Below, in pieces: positions 52,343 to 61,744 of a stretch of 64,000 nucleotides of DNA; within the stretch, counting starts at the first letter, position 1, and every line of letters begins with the position of its first letter. Below the pieces are notes generated by a model, which was not told the origin of the DNA, ran no database searches, and saw only the letters and a program-made list of their open reading frames with translations. Both the position numbers and the translations under genes were made by a program. This stretch comes from Treponema sp. (GTDB lineage: Bacteria; Spirochaetota; Spirochaetia; Treponematales; Treponemataceae): assembly GCA_014804005.1 (NCBI GenBank), contig JAAVAP010000016.1, positions 1 to 64,000 of the forward strand. Direction: 5' to 3'.

Positions 52343-52455
52343 AGAGTGGGGCGAACGCATCGCAGGGATTTATCACGCTTACAAGTTTTTGCTTGCTCGC
52401 GCGGCACGCATTTTCATTCGCTTCGCTTAAAAGACAGAGAAAACGGGAGGAACGA

Positions 52456-52989
52456 ATGAACACAATCGAAGCAATAAATTGCAGGCGCAGTTATCGCGGA
52501 AAATACAAATCGCTGCCCGTGCCACGGGAAGACTTGACGAAAATCATGCAGGCAGGGCTAGCCGCGCCATCGGGCTGCAACAAGCAGACCACAAGCCTCA
52601 TAGCGGTTGACGACCCTGCCATTTTGGAAAAACTGCGCAGCGTCATCAATCCCCCTGCTGGCGAAACTGCGCCCGCCATGATTTGCGTTCTCACGCAGAG
52701 AATAAATGCGTATCGCGACAAATGTTTCGCCGTTCAGGATTATTCGGCGGCAATAGAAAACATGCTGCTCGCCGCAATCGAGCTGGGATATCAAAACTGC
52801 TGGTACGAAGGGCACATCACGGACGAGGACAGGATCGGCTATAAAATGGCGCAAATCTTGGGAGTGCCGGATGAATACGAATTGGTGTGTTTTTTGCCGA
52901 TAGGAATTGCGGAAGCAAATCCCGCGATTCCGAAGAAAAAGCCGTTCGGCGAACGCGCGTTCTTCAATTCATTTCCGAAAACAAAATGA
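52456..52989 (+). CDS. Nitroreductase-family protein
   Basis: 177 aa, FMN-dependent nitroreductase fold. 'AINCRRSYRGKYKSLPVPRE' and 'AGLAAPSGCNKQTTSLIAV' are the FMN-binding start of the family (RRSxRxF, APSxxNxQ); 'AAIELGYQNCWYEG' is the later conserved helix (A..GLGSCW-type). Members reduce nitro or quinone compounds or flavins; the substrate is unknown. ATG has GGGAGG 5 nt upstream; an upstream frame extension comes from the repeat region and is rejected. Confidence 0.87.
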   Translation: MNTIEAINCRRSYRGKYKSLPVPREDLTKIMQAGLAAPSGCNKQTTSLIAVDDPAILEKLRSVINPPAGETAPAMICVLTQRINAYRDKCFAVQDYSAAIENMLLAAIELGYQNCWYEGHITDEDRIGYKMAQILGVPDEYELVCFLPIGIAEANPAIPKKKPFGERAFFNSFPKTK

Positions 52990-53001
52990 CAGCATTCAAT
53001 T

Positions 53002-53766
53002 TTAATTTCCTGCTCTCCACTCGGCGAGCTGCCTTTCCATCAAATCATGGGCTTCGTCCAAAATCGCAACTTGCTCTTCCTTCGTGAGCGCGGGCGGATA
53101 GATTTTCAGGACTTTGGCATGGTAGTTCACTTTGTCCATGTTTTCCATAATGTGGCGCAGGTCGTTTATTTTGTAGCCTTCGTCCACGACGCACACGGCA
53201 ATCGGAAGTTTCGTGGAATCGGCGATGCGGCGGAATCCCGCGCTGTAGAATTTCCCAAGCCCGCCGTCCTTGCTGCGGGTTCCTTCGGGAAAAATCACGG
53301 GAATCCATTTGTTCTCGAGGCAACGCTTCGCAAAAGAATCGATTCGGCGCATGACGAGTCCCGCGCGCCCATTTCTCGGAATGAAGCAATGTCCTTGCGA
53401 TTTGAGCATCGGGGAAACGAGCGGAACATTCCGGCTCAGCGAATCTTTCGCAACGAAACGGATTTCGCGCCCGCGAAAAAAAGTGAAGTAGACCGGAATG
53501 TCCAAAAGGCTTTGGTGATTCGAAAGAATTATGAACTGTTCGGGCAGAGCGTCTTTGTTTTCCTGAAAGAAAGTCAGGCGGAATTTTTTGTACGTCCCGA
53601 GAATCGCGAAAATTCTCGTTACAAGAACATTGATTACATAGTCCGAAATCTTCAAGCACATCTTGTGCGAAAACGGATAGAACAATTCCATCGCAAGCGA
53701 CACAGGAATCAAAATCCCGACAAGCACAAGGAGTATAATTACATTGCCCAAACCAGTGAAAAACAT
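53002..53766 (-). CDS. plsC: 1-acyl-sn-glycerol-3-phosphate acyltransferase
   Basis: Makes phosphatidic acid from lysophosphatidic acid. 254 aa. N-terminal membrane helix (GNVIILLVLVGILIPVSLA); acyltransferase motif NHxxxxD as 'LSNHQSLLDIPVYF', 'FIPRNGRAG', and 'VIFPEGTRSKDGG'. ATG 53766 lies 7 nt after a -10 box and has no SD; a TTG upstream in frame lies within the promoter and is rejected. Confidence 0.9.
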   Translation of the reverse strand: MFFTGLGNVIILLVLVGILIPVSLAMELFYPFSHKMCLKISDYVINVLVTRIFAILGTYKKFRLTFFQENKDALPEQFIILSNHQSLLDIPVYFTFFRGREIRFVAKDSLSRNVPLVSPMLKSQGHCFIPRNGRAGLVMRRIDSFAKRCLENKWIPVIFPEGTRSKDGGLGKFYSAGFRRIADSTKLPIAVCVVDEGYKINDLRHIMENMDKVNYHAKVLKIYPPALTKEEQVAILDEAHDLMERQLAEWRAGN

Positions 53767-53773
53767 TTTATGA

Positions 53774-53802
53774 ATTGTAACTTTTTTTTGGCAAATAGTC
53801 AA
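53774..53802 (-). promoter_or_regulatory. Leaderless-type promoter of plsC
   Basis: TTGACT, 17-bp spacer, TACAAT, then 7 nt (TCATAAA) to ATG; no SD. Confidence 0.65.
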
Positions 53803-53907
53803 CAATGAAAATGCGGCGCAATTTCAAAGCCGCGCGACTTTTCAAAAATTAGCGCGGAAGATTCGCGGGAAACTGCGAAACATCGCCCGCCATTCTCCGC
53901 GCCGAAA

Positions 53908-55545
53908 TTACAAGCGGATTTTCTTTCCGCTTCCTTTGTAGAATTCCTTGCGCATTTCGGCTATCTGCTTGTCGGCGCGGTAGTCGTCGAACGGCATCAT
54001 TCTGTCGATCACGCCGCGCGGAGTGATTTCCACGATTCGGTTTGCGATGGACTGGATGAACTCGTGGTCGTGGCTAGTAAAAAGCACGACGCCGGGGAAG
54101 CTCACCAAGGCTTCGTTTAAACTTTGAATCGCCTCCAAATCAAGGTGATTCGTGGGATCGTCCAAAATCAAAACGTTCGCGCCGGAAAGCATCATTCGCG
54201 AAAGCATGCATCGAACCTTTTCGCCTCCGCTCAAAACGCGCACGCTTTTCAAAGATTCGTCGCCGGAAAAAAGCATCCGTCCTAAAAATCCGCGCACGTA
54301 CGCATCGTTTTGGTCGGGAGAATATTGCTTGAGCCATTCGGTGATGTTGTAGCTGTTTTCGAAGAACGCGGAATTGTCGCGCGGCAAGTACGAGAATTTC
54401 GCAGTCTGCCCCCAAAAATATTCGCCCGAATCCGCTTTCCTTTGTCCCGCGATTATGTCGAACAGCGCGGAAATCGAATTGTGCTCGATTCCGACGAAAG
54501 CCACTTTGTCCGTGCGATTCACGACGAGCGAAAAATTGTCCAGAAGTTTTTCGCCGTCCTCGCAAAGGCAAAGCGACTTCGTTTCAAGCACGTTGTTGCC
54601 GATGGCGCGTTCGGGACGAAAATTGACGTAAGGAAATTTGCGGCTCGTAACCGGAAGTTCCTCAAGTTCCAAAGTTTCGAGAACTTTTTTGCGGCTCGTG
54701 GCTTGGCGGCTTTTCGCCGCGTTCGACGCGAAACGCTGGATGAATTCCTTGAGGTCGGCGATTTTTTCCTCGCGCTTTTTCGCTTGGTCTTTCGCCTGCC
54801 GCTGCATGATTTGGCTCATCTGATACCAAAAGTCATAGTTGCCGGTAAACTGGCTTATCTTGCCGTAGTCGATGTCGCAGATGTAAGTGCAGACCGAATT
54901 CAAAAAGTGGCGGTCGTGGCTCACGACGATGACGATGTTCGGGAATTCCATCAGGAATTCTTCAAGCCACGCGATTGATTCCAAGTCAAGTCCGTTCGTC
55001 GGCTCGTCCAAAAGCAAGATGTCGGGATTTCCGAAAAGCGCCTGCGCGAGCAAGACGCGAACCTTTTGGCTTTCGTCAAGTTCCGACATCATCTTGTCGT
55101 GGAATTCCTCTTCCAGCCCGAGACCTGAAAGCATCTGCTCGATTTGGTTTTCCGCTTCCCAGCCGCCCATCTCGCTGAACTCGCCTTCAAGTTCCGCGGC
55201 GCGGTTTCCGTCCTCTTCGCTGAAATCTTCTTTCTCGTAAATCGACTCGCGCGCCTTCGCCACTTCGTAAAGTTTGGGAAAGCCGAACATCACGGCATCT
55301 TTCACCGAGTACGAATCGAACGCGAAGTGATCCTGCTTGAGCACGGCCATCCGCTCGCCCGAGCCAATCGCAATCGTTCCCGAATCGTGCTCCTGTTCGC
55401 CCGAAAGCACTTTGAGGAACGTGGATTTTCCGGCTCCGTTTGCGCCGATGATTCCGTAGCAATTGCCCGGAGTGAATTTCAAATTCACGTCCTTGAAAAG
55501 AGGCTTTTCGCTGAACTTTAAACTAACGTCTGAAACCGTAATCAA
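53908..55545 (-). CDS. ABC-F family ATPase
   Basis: 545 aa, two ABC domains without membrane part, joined by a charged linker (about 240-310, 'RQAKDQAKKREEKIADLKEF'). Walker A 'GIIGANGAGKSTFLKVL'; first signature 'LDESQKVRVLLAQALF'; Walker B 'DILLLDEPTNGLDLESI' with the catalytic Glu; second site has 'LSGGEKVRCMLSRMML' and 'LILDDPTNHLDLEAI' but its Walker A is degenerate ('VAFVGIEHNSISALF'). Resembles the YbiT/YkpA group that acts on translating ribosomes. Start codon is TTG, with GGAG 7 nt upstream. The one degenerate ATP site is typical for this subgroup. Confidence 0.9.
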   Translation of the reverse strand: MITVSDVSLKFSEKPLFKDVNLKFTPGNCYGIIGANGAGKSTFLKVLSGEQEHDSGTIAIGSGERMAVLKQDHFAFDSYSVKDAVMFGFPKLYEVAKARESIYEKEDFSEEDGNRAAELEGEFSEMGGWEAENQIEQMLSGLGLEEEFHDKMMSELDESQKVRVLLAQALFGNPDILLLDEPTNGLDLESIAWLEEFLMEFPNIVIVVSHDRHFLNSVCTYICDIDYGKISQFTGNYDFWYQMSQIMQRQAKDQAKKREEKIADLKEFIQRFASNAAKSRQATSRKKVLETLELEELPVTSRKFPYVNFRPERAIGNNVLETKSLCLCEDGEKLLDNFSLVVNRTDKVAFVGIEHNSISALFDIIAGQRKADSGEYFWGQTAKFSYLPRDNSAFFENSYNITEWLKQYSPDQNDAYVRGFLGRMLFSGDESLKSVRVLSGGEKVRCMLSRMMLSGANVLILDDPTNHLDLEAIQSLNEALVSFPGVVLFTSHDHEFIQSIANRIVEITPRGVIDRMMPFDDYRADKQIAEMRKEFYKGSGKKIRL

Positions 55546-55624
55546 TTTTTAACTCCAAAAATGAAAAGATTGCGCGAAAAAAACTGCCGCGAAAAATTGA
55601 ATTTAAATTCGAACTTCGCAAAGG

Positions 55625-55664
55625 AAAACTCGCATTCGCAGAAATTCCGCGCGATGCGAGTTTT
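55625..55664 (-). terminator. Terminator after the alanine symporter gene
   Basis: AAAACTCGCAT pairs with ATGCGAGTTTT (11-bp perfect stem), followed by TTTCC on the reverse strand; sits between the symporter stop and the ABC-F gene. Confidence 0.65.
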
Positions 55665-55671
55665 GTGCGAA

Positions 55672-57156
55672 TCAGTCTATCGGCTCGATCATATCCAAGT
55701 GCGGATATTTTTTGAAATACTCGTCGGTCATTTTCGCGACCACGCCGCTCAAAGCGATGAGCGAAACGATGTTCGGCAAGGCCATAAGCGCATTCGTGAT
55801 GTCCGCGATTGTCCAAACCGCGCTCAACGTGAGATAAGGTCCAATGAAAATCGCGACGATGTACAAAATTCTGTAGACCATGACGATTGACATTTTTCCG
55901 CCGGCAAGATATTCGATCGAACGTTCGGCATAATAATCCCATCCCAAAATCGTCGTGAACGCGAAGAACGCAAGGCACACCATTATGATGACGCGGACGA
56001 AAAGTTCAAGTCCCGCGCTCTGCCCGAACACGTTCGCAAAAAGCGTGACGAACGCCGCAGTGGAAAGGTCGCCGCCCGAAAGCATCGCGCCGCCTGAAAT
56101 GAAATTGCTTCCCCAATCGCCGCCGGGCACAAGTCCCGCGATGACGATCGAAAGTCCCGTAATCGTACAAATCACGATCGTGTCGATGAAAGTTCCAGTC
56201 ATCGAAACCAATCCCTGCGCCACAGGCTCTTCCACCTGCGCAGCCGAAGCCGCGATCGGAGCGGAGCCGAGGCCTGCCTCGTTTGAGAAAATTCCTCGAG
56301 CGATTCCCTTTTGCATCGCGACTACAAGCGCGCCGAGAACGCCGCCGCCAATCGCGCGCGCACCGAAAGCATCGCGGAAGATTTCCTGGAACGCCTCGGT
56401 GACATGGCTCAAATTGAACATTATGACGAACGCACCGACAAGAAGATACAACGCCGCCATAAAAGGCACGATGAACGTCGCGACTTTCGAAATGCGCTTG
56501 ATTCCGCCGATGATTACGAGAGCCGCGAAAAGCGTTATGAACGCGCCTGCAATCACCACCGCCCATGAAATTCCGTTTCCGCCAATCGTGATGGCGACGT
56601 TCGCATTGTTCGGATCGAACACGCCTTTGACGGCGTTCGTGATTCCGTTAATCTGCGTCATAGTTCCTATTCCCAAAAGTCCTGCGAGCATCGCGAACAC
56701 GGCGAAAAGCACAGCAAGCCATTTCCATTTTTTGCCCATGCCTTTTTCGATAGTATAGAAAGGTCCGCCCAAAATGTGCCCGTCCGCGCTCACTTGGCGG
56801 AAATTCACCGCGAGCATGCATTCGGCGTATTTCGTCGCCATTCCCAAAAGAGCGGCAAGCCACATCCAAAAAAGCGCGCCAGGTCCGCCTGCCGCAATCG
56901 CCGTGGCAACGCCGACAATGTTTCCAGTTCCGATTGTCGCGGAAAGTGCCGTGCACAACGCACCGAAGCTCGAAACCTCGCCCTTCTCTCCCGAAGGCTT
57001 TTGCATGATCGATTTGAGCGCGCGCGCCAATTTTTTGAACTGAACGCCCTTCGTGCGGACAGTAAGCAAAATTCCCGTTCCCAAAATGAGGACAATCAAA
57101 ATCGGCCCCCAAACCACGTCATCGATTTTTCCCAAAATCGCTTCAAACTTTTCCAT
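55672..57156 (-). CDS. Sodium:alanine/glycine symporter (AGCS family)
   Basis: 494 aa, about eleven membrane segments. Family marks: 'GILLTVRTKGVQFKKL', 'ALSATIGTGNIVGVATAI', 'NEAGLGSAPIAASAAQ'. Imports alanine or glycine with Na+, using the gradient that the decarboxylase OadGAB can build. ATG is preceded by AGGAGT. Five different hairpins occupy its 5' leader region. Confidence 0.93.
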   Translation of the reverse strand: MEKFEAILGKIDDVVWGPILIVLILGTGILLTVRTKGVQFKKLARALKSIMQKPSGEKGEVSSFGALCTALSATIGTGNIVGVATAIAAGGPGALFWMWLAALLGMATKYAECMLAVNFRQVSADGHILGGPFYTIEKGMGKKWKWLAVLFAVFAMLAGLLGIGTMTQINGITNAVKGVFDPNNANVAITIGGNGISWAVVIAGAFITLFAALVIIGGIKRISKVATFIVPFMAALYLLVGAFVIMFNLSHVTEAFQEIFRDAFGARAIGGGVLGALVVAMQKGIARGIFSNEAGLGSAPIAASAAQVEEPVAQGLVSMTGTFIDTIVICTITGLSIVIAGLVPGGDWGSNFISGGAMLSGGDLSTAAFVTLFANVFGQSAGLELFVRVIIMVCLAFFAFTTILGWDYYAERSIEYLAGGKMSIVMVYRILYIVAIFIGPYLTLSAVWTIADITNALMALPNIVSLIALSGVVAKMTDEYFKKYPHLDMIEPID

Positions 57157-57167
57157 TGTAACTCCTA

Positions 57168-57344
57168 TAAAAAGTCAAGAAGAAAGTTTCAACTTTCGAT
57201 TGACTTTTTACGCACATTCGCAACGCAGTGAGAATGTGCATTAAATATGCAAGTTTCCAACGGAAACTTGACATGATAAAAGTGCTGCTCCATTTGTGCG
57301 GCACTTTTATCATAACTCCTATTAAAAAGCAAAGCCCGCTTTGC
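57168..57344. repeat. Row of five hairpins before the symporter gene
   Basis: TAAAAAGTCAA/TTGACTTTTTA (inner GAAAGTTTCAACTTTC); GCACATTC/GAATGTGC; CAAGTTTCC/GGAAACTTG; GATAAAAGTGC/GCACTTTTATC; GCAAAG/CTTTGC. The inner palindrome of the first equals that of the first hairpin before the P-loop gene (one base differs). An SD-preceded ORF of 55 codons, reverse strand 57310-57143, runs through them. Confidence 0.8.
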
Positions 57345-57386
57345 TGCAAGATTTGCTTCTTCGCAAAACAGGCCTTCAATGACAAA

Positions 57387-57415
57387 AGAATATCACAAAC
57401 GCAAAAAAAGTTCAA
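57387..57415 (-). promoter_or_regulatory. Promoter of the symporter gene
   Basis: TTGAAC (57415-57410), 17-bp spacer, TATTCT (57392-57387); transcript would carry the hairpin row in a leader of about 220 nt. Confidence 0.65.
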
Positions 57416-57515
57416 TAGTATATCAACAACATTTCCGCCGGCTACAATGCTCCGCATTTCCGCTTTTCAATTCGTTAAGAAAGCAAGAAATTTTCTTAAT
57501 CACATTTTTTTTCAC

Positions 57516-57544
57516 TTGTATAAATACTTTTTTTGCACTAGAAT
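57516..57544 (+). promoter_or_regulatory. Promoter of the phase-variable lipoprotein
   Basis: TTGTAT, 17-bp spacer, TAGAAT, 49 nt before ATG; strong SD AGGAGG. Confidence 0.65.
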
Positions 57545-57593
57545 AGTCGCACAAAACTTCGTCCGCATTTTGTACGAAAAAAGGAGGTAAATC

Positions 57594-59413
57594 ATGCGGT
57601 TTGAAATGAAAAAATTTTTAAGTTTGCCGATGGCAATTCTTTTGCTTGTCGGCTGTTCCAGCGGAGATATGGGGGGGGGTATAACACTTCCGTAACATTC
57701 CATTCAAATGCGCCGAATGGCACTGTCGCAAACGGAACAATGAAGTCGCAAGCCTTTACTGCAGGGCAACCATTCACGCTTGCGAAAAACGAGTTTTCGA
57801 TTGAAGGATATACGTTCCGTGGCTGGACGGATTCCCCATCGAAAGAAGAGCCGCTATACGCGGATGAGCAGGAAATCACACTTTCCGACAACATCGAGCT
57901 TTATGCAGTATGGCAAAAAACCGAAATCCCGCCAGATGAAGAAAAGAAATTCACCGTAACATTCTATGCAAATGCGCCAGATGGCACTGTCGCAAACGGA
58001 ACAGTGCCGCCGCAAACCTTTACTGAAGGGCTGGCGTTTGCGCTTGCGAAAAACGAGTTTTCGATTGAAGGATACACGTTCCGTGGCTGGACGGAGAACG
58101 CTTCGGCGACAGAAGTGACATACGCGGATGGACAGGAAATCACGCTTTCCGAAAACATCGCGCTTTATGCCGTGTGGGAAAAAGACGGAACTCCGCCGAA
58201 AGATGAAAACACACACACCGTTACGTTCATAGCAAATGCGCCACAAGGCTTCACGGCTCAAGGCTCGATGCCACCGCAGTCATCCGAAGTCTCATGGCTT
58301 ACGCTCAAGGAAAACGCATTTTCAGTGCCGCAGCACATCTTCAAAGGCTGGGCAACAGACGCTTCTTCAAAAGAAGTGGCATACGAAGATGAGGCGGAAC
58401 TTTTCAATTTTACCGACGATATTGTATTGTACGCAGTGTGGGAATATTGGCTTTCTGTCGATGAAGATGGCAACATCATCGTACAACAGGTAGACGATAT
58501 ACCGTCCGATGTCGTTATCCCCGAGGGTATTACGACGATAGGAGAGACAATTTATTTGGGAGGAACTTTTACCGACATCTTTGAGAATTTCACGACATTG
58601 ACAATTCCTTCTACATTGAAGAATATAAATACGATGTATGCCTTTACCAACATGAAGGCAGGGTTCTGGCCTCTTCCCATCCTTGGAATTGACAAACGCA
58701 CGAAAGTGCTCCCATTCAAATTCATTGTAGACGAAAACAATCCGTACTTCAAGACAAACGATAGCGGCAACATGCTCCTTTCAAAGGACGGAAATGAATT
58801 GTACTTCGTGACGAATTCATCGTCCGACTACACAATTCCTTCGACAGTACGGAACATAAAGGCAGGCGCATTTATCGGCGCGGACATACAAAGCATAAAC
58901 TTGGACGGCGTTACGCTGGAAGCCAACTGCACCTTCCAAAACTGCACGAAACTCACGAGCGTCGTGCTGAAAAATATCACAAAAACCGATGGTAGTGATA
59001 TTGATCCGTCTCAAATGTTTTCTAATTGCATTGCCTTGGAAAGCGCGGACTTGAGCGGTTGTGACATTGAAAGAATGTTAAATACGTTCTCAAACTGCAC
59101 TAACCTCACAGAAGTAAAACTTCCTGAAACGTTGGAAAAGATGGACGCCACATTTGACGGATGCACGAGTCTCACTAAATTCGCAATTCCTGCCAGCGTA
59201 ACATATTTTACTTCGAATTTAGGAACAGGGAACGGAAGGAGCGTAAGCATTACATATCCCAAAACAGTTGAAGACTACAAGAAGATAAGAAATGATGATT
59301 CTGGCAATTCTTTTTTGTCAAACGCATTCGGCGAAAACGTGAATGTAACTGTCACATGCTCAGACGGAAAAGTCATTTACACAGCTGGCAGTGACGAAAT
59401 CAAAGTGGAATAA
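57594..59413 (+). CDS. Phase-variable InlB/LRR surface lipoprotein, presently OFF
   Basis: ATG 57594 follows AGGAGG and encodes a signal peptide with lipobox LLVGC (Cys 21). At codon 26 it enters G9 and stops 7 codons later as 'GGGITLP' plus TAA 57693-57695. One more G gives 606 codons in one frame, joining the signal peptide to three InlB_B (Listeria-Bacteroides) repeats ('EGYTFRGWT', 'ENIALYAVW'), of which the first starts right after the tract ('TSVTFHSNAPNGTVANGT'), and then BspA-like LRRs to the end. So the gene is intact apart from one base and is best read as switched off, not dead. An internal ATG at 57740 exists but would lack export. Confidence 0.85.
57671..57679 (+). repeat. G9 homopolymer (phase-variation tract), locus 4
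   Basis: Lies between lipobox and first InlB repeat, followed by TATAAC as at locus 2. Ten or seven G restore the frame; eight gives GTA TAA. Confidence 0.9.
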
Positions 59414-59432
59414 AATTAGATATCGATTCCAC

Positions 59433-59470
59433 AAAAAAAACCGCGCCCCGCAATCTTGCGGGGCGCGGTT
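59433..59470 (-). terminator. Strong terminator after pckG
   Basis: AACCGCGCCCCGC pairs with GCGGGGCGCGGTT (13-bp perfect stem, 6-nt loop), followed by eight T on the reverse strand. It can also end the forward lipoprotein transcript. Confidence 0.85.
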
Positions 59471-59476
59471 CGTGTC

Positions 59477-59536
59477 GCAACCTTACGGTTGCTTACCGAG
59501 TTTCGTAGGCAGTCCTTCAACTGCTACCGAAACTCG
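59477..59536. repeat. Two linked hairpins
   Basis: GCAACC-TTAC-GGTTGC then CGAGTTTCG/CGAAACTCG with inner GGCAGT/ACTGCT. Same modular style as other intergenic hairpins here. Confidence 0.55.
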
Positions 59537-59563
59537 CGGACACATTTCTACACATTCAGCCTT

Positions 59564-61411
59564 TTATTTGCTCAAACGCGCTTCCAAATCGTCGAGGCAC
59601 GCCGTCAATTCTTTTGGCAGGTGCGCGCCGAACTTCGGATAGTGGTTCTCGCGGATGTCCTTGCATTCCTTGAGCCAGCCTTCCTTGTCAACGGCAGTGA
59701 TTGCGGGAATCTGCGCCTTGTACACGTCGGCAAGCCCTTCGAGGTTGAGCGCGCCTTCTTTCGGCATGTAGCCAATCGGCGTGTCAACGAAGTTGTCCTT
59801 TCCGTCGCAGCGGTCGAAAATCCATGCGAGGACGCGGCTGTTGTCGCCGTAGCCCGGCCACATGAATCCGCCCGGCAAATCCTTGTTTTCGTCGTCCTTG
59901 CGGAACCAGTTCACATAGAAGATTTTGGGCAGCTTGTCCTGATCCGCCTTTGCGCCCACGTTGATCCAGTGCGCGAAGTAGTCGCCCATGTTGTAGCCGC
60001 AGAACGGTAGGATCGCGAACGGGTCGCGGCGGATTTTACCGACATCAGCGGCATTGATTGTAGAAGCCGCCGTGATTTCAGAGCCGACAATTGAGCCGAG
60101 GAACACGCCGTGATTCCAGTTGCGCGCCTGATGCACGAGCGGAACAGTAGACGGGCGGCGGCCGCCGAACAAAATCGCGGAAATCGGAACGCCTTTCGGG
60201 TCTTCCCATTCTTTCGCGATGCACGGACACTGCTTTGCAGGCGCGGTAAAGCGCGCGTTCGGGTGCGCCATCTCTTCGCCTTTCGGTGCTTTGTCCTTCG
60301 GCAATGCGTCGCGGGTCGCGCCTTTCCAGTCAACCAGTTTGCCTTTTGCCGGATAGCCGATTCCTTCCCACCACACGTCGCCGTCTTCCGTCAAGGCGCA
60401 GTTCGTGAAAATCGTGTTCTTTTCCGCAGAAATGAGCGCGTTCTTGTTTGATTCCGCCGACGTTCCCGGAGCAACGCCGAAGAAGCCCGCCTCGGGGTTG
60501 ATAGCGTACAAGCGTCCGTCGTCGCCGAATTTCATCCACGCGATGTCGTCGCCGACAGTCTCGACTTTCCAGCCCGGAATCGTCGGGATGAGCATGGCAA
60601 GGTTCGTCTTTCCGCACGCAGACGGGAACGCGCCCGTAACGTACTTGACTTCGCCCTGGGGATTCGTCAGTTTCAAAATGAGCATGTGCTCGGCGAGCCA
60701 GCCTTCCTCACGCGCGATGACGGAAGCGATGCGCAGCGCAAAGCATTTCTTGCCGAGGAGCGCGTTTCCGCCGTAGCCTGAGCCGTAAGACCAGATGAGA
60801 CGCTCTTCCGGGAAATGGGAGATGTACTTGTGCTCGACATCGGCGCACGGCCAAATGCCATTGTCACTTTCGCCGTTGTTGAGCGGCTTTCCGACAGAGT
60901 GAAGGCACGGAACGAAGTCGCCGTCAGTGCCGAGGTACTGCCACACCGCTTCGCCCGCGCGGGTCATGATGTCCATATTGAGGACGACATATTCGGAGTC
61001 GGTCAGCTCGATGCCGTATTTCGCAATCGGAGAGCCGAGCGGTCCCATGCAGAACGGAATCACGTACATCGTGCGTCCGTGCATGCAGCCCTTGTACAGG
61101 CCGCTCATCGTCGCCTTGAGTTCCTTGGGATCAATCCAGTGGTTCGTCGGACCGGCATCGTCTTCTTTTACCGAAGAAATGAACGTGCGGTTTTCCACGC
61201 GCGCCACGTCGGACGGAAGCGAGCGGAAAAGGAAGCTGTTCGGCTTTTTCGCAAGCGGAGTCGCAAGCCCTGCGTCCACGCACTTTTTCATCAGGCGGTC
61301 ATATTCGGCCGTCGATCCGTCGCAGACGTACACAGCGTCCGGCTCGCACATCTTGATACATTCTTCAACCCATGCTTTGATTTTCGCATGTTTGATGTCT
61401 TTAACTTCCAT
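59564..61411 (-). CDS. pckG: Phosphoenolpyruvate carboxykinase (GTP)
   Basis: Interconverts oxaloacetate and phosphoenolpyruvate with GDP/GTP. 615 aa, typical of the GTP type. P-loop '[13 protein letters not shown]' with the reactive Cys, '[20 protein letters not shown]'-like region and '[13 protein letters not shown]'. ATG 61411 has AGGAG 8 nt upstream. In fermenting anaerobes it often works toward oxaloacetate, feeding reductive succinate formation and the Na+-pumping decarboxylase encoded at 3186-7131. Confidence 0.95.
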   Translation of the reverse strand: MEVKDIKHAKIKAWVEECIKMCEPDAVYVCDGSTAEYDRLMKKCVDAGLATPLAKKPNSFLFRSLPSDVARVENRTFISSVKEDDAGPTNHWIDPKELKATMSGLYKGCMHGRTMYVIPFCMGPLGSPIAKYGIELTDSEYVVLNMDIMTRAGEAVWQYLGTDGDFVPCLHSVGKPLNNGESDNGIWPCADVEHKYISHFPEERLIWSYGSGYGGNALLGKKCFALRIASVIAREEGWLAEHMLILKLTNPQGEVKYVTGAFPSACGKTNLAMLIPTIPGWKVETVGDDIAWMKFGDDGRLYAINPEAGFFGVAPGTSAESNKNALISAEKNTIFTNCALTEDGDVWWEGIGYPAKGKLVDWKGATRDALPKDKAPKGEEMAHPNARFTAPAKQCPCIAKEWEDPKGVPISAILFGGRRPSTVPLVHQARNWNHGVFLGSIVGSEITAASTINAADVGKIRRDPFAILPFCGYNMGDYFAHWINVGAKADQDKLPKIFYVNWFRKDDENKDLPGGFMWPGYGDNSRVLAWIFDRCDGKDNFVDTPIGYMPKEGALNLEGLADVYKAQIPAITAVDKEGWLKECKDIRENHYPKFGAHLPKELTACLDDLEARLSK

Positions 61412-61439
61412 AGTAAAAACTCCTAACAATAAAATTTTC

Positions 61440-61453
61440 GCGGAAATTTCCGC
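61440..61453. promoter_or_regulatory. 14-bp palindrome in pckG leader
   Basis: GCGGAAATTTCCGC, a perfect palindrome 17 bp downstream of the -10 box; the position suits a repressor operator. No known binding motif is recognised. Confidence 0.4.
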
Positions 61454-61469
61454 TAGTCGTTCAGTCTAA

Positions 61470-61498
61470 AATATAGCAAATTTCGCGAACAAAATCAA
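61470..61498 (-). promoter_or_regulatory. Promoter of pckG
   Basis: TTGATT (61498-61493), 17-bp spacer, TATATT (61475-61470). The remaining gap to 61708 shows a CGGGAG/CTCCCG hairpin near 61590 and no gene. Confidence 0.65.
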
Positions 61499-61708
61499 GA
61501 GAAAAAAGCAAAAAAATGAATTTGCTCTCCGATTTGGTTCGTGCGGAGCAATGGGAACGCGAATTTCGTCCAAAAACACTCAAAGCGAAGCCTCGGGAGT
61601 GCTCCCGAAGGCCAAAAATGCCCGAAGCGAAGCGACGGGAGCGCGGATTTTACCTGAAATCGCGCAAAGCTGCGCGCGGCGCGGCGACGGTCGCCTCAAT
61701 TCAAATTG

Positions 61709-61737
61709 TTGAATGTTTTTGCGTTTTTCGCTATAAT
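61709..61737 (+). promoter_or_regulatory. Leaderless-type promoter of the M18 peptidase gene
   Basis: TTGAAT, 17-bp spacer, TATAAT, then 7 nt (TCAAACC) to ATG; no SD. Confidence 0.7.
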
Positions 61738-61744
61738 TCAAACC

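Noticed and set aside
57740..59413. Independent gene starting at the internal ATG 57740
   Set aside because: The InlB repeat begins upstream of this ATG right after the poly-G tract, and a lipoprotein signal peptide with strong SD stands just before it in a frame one base away.
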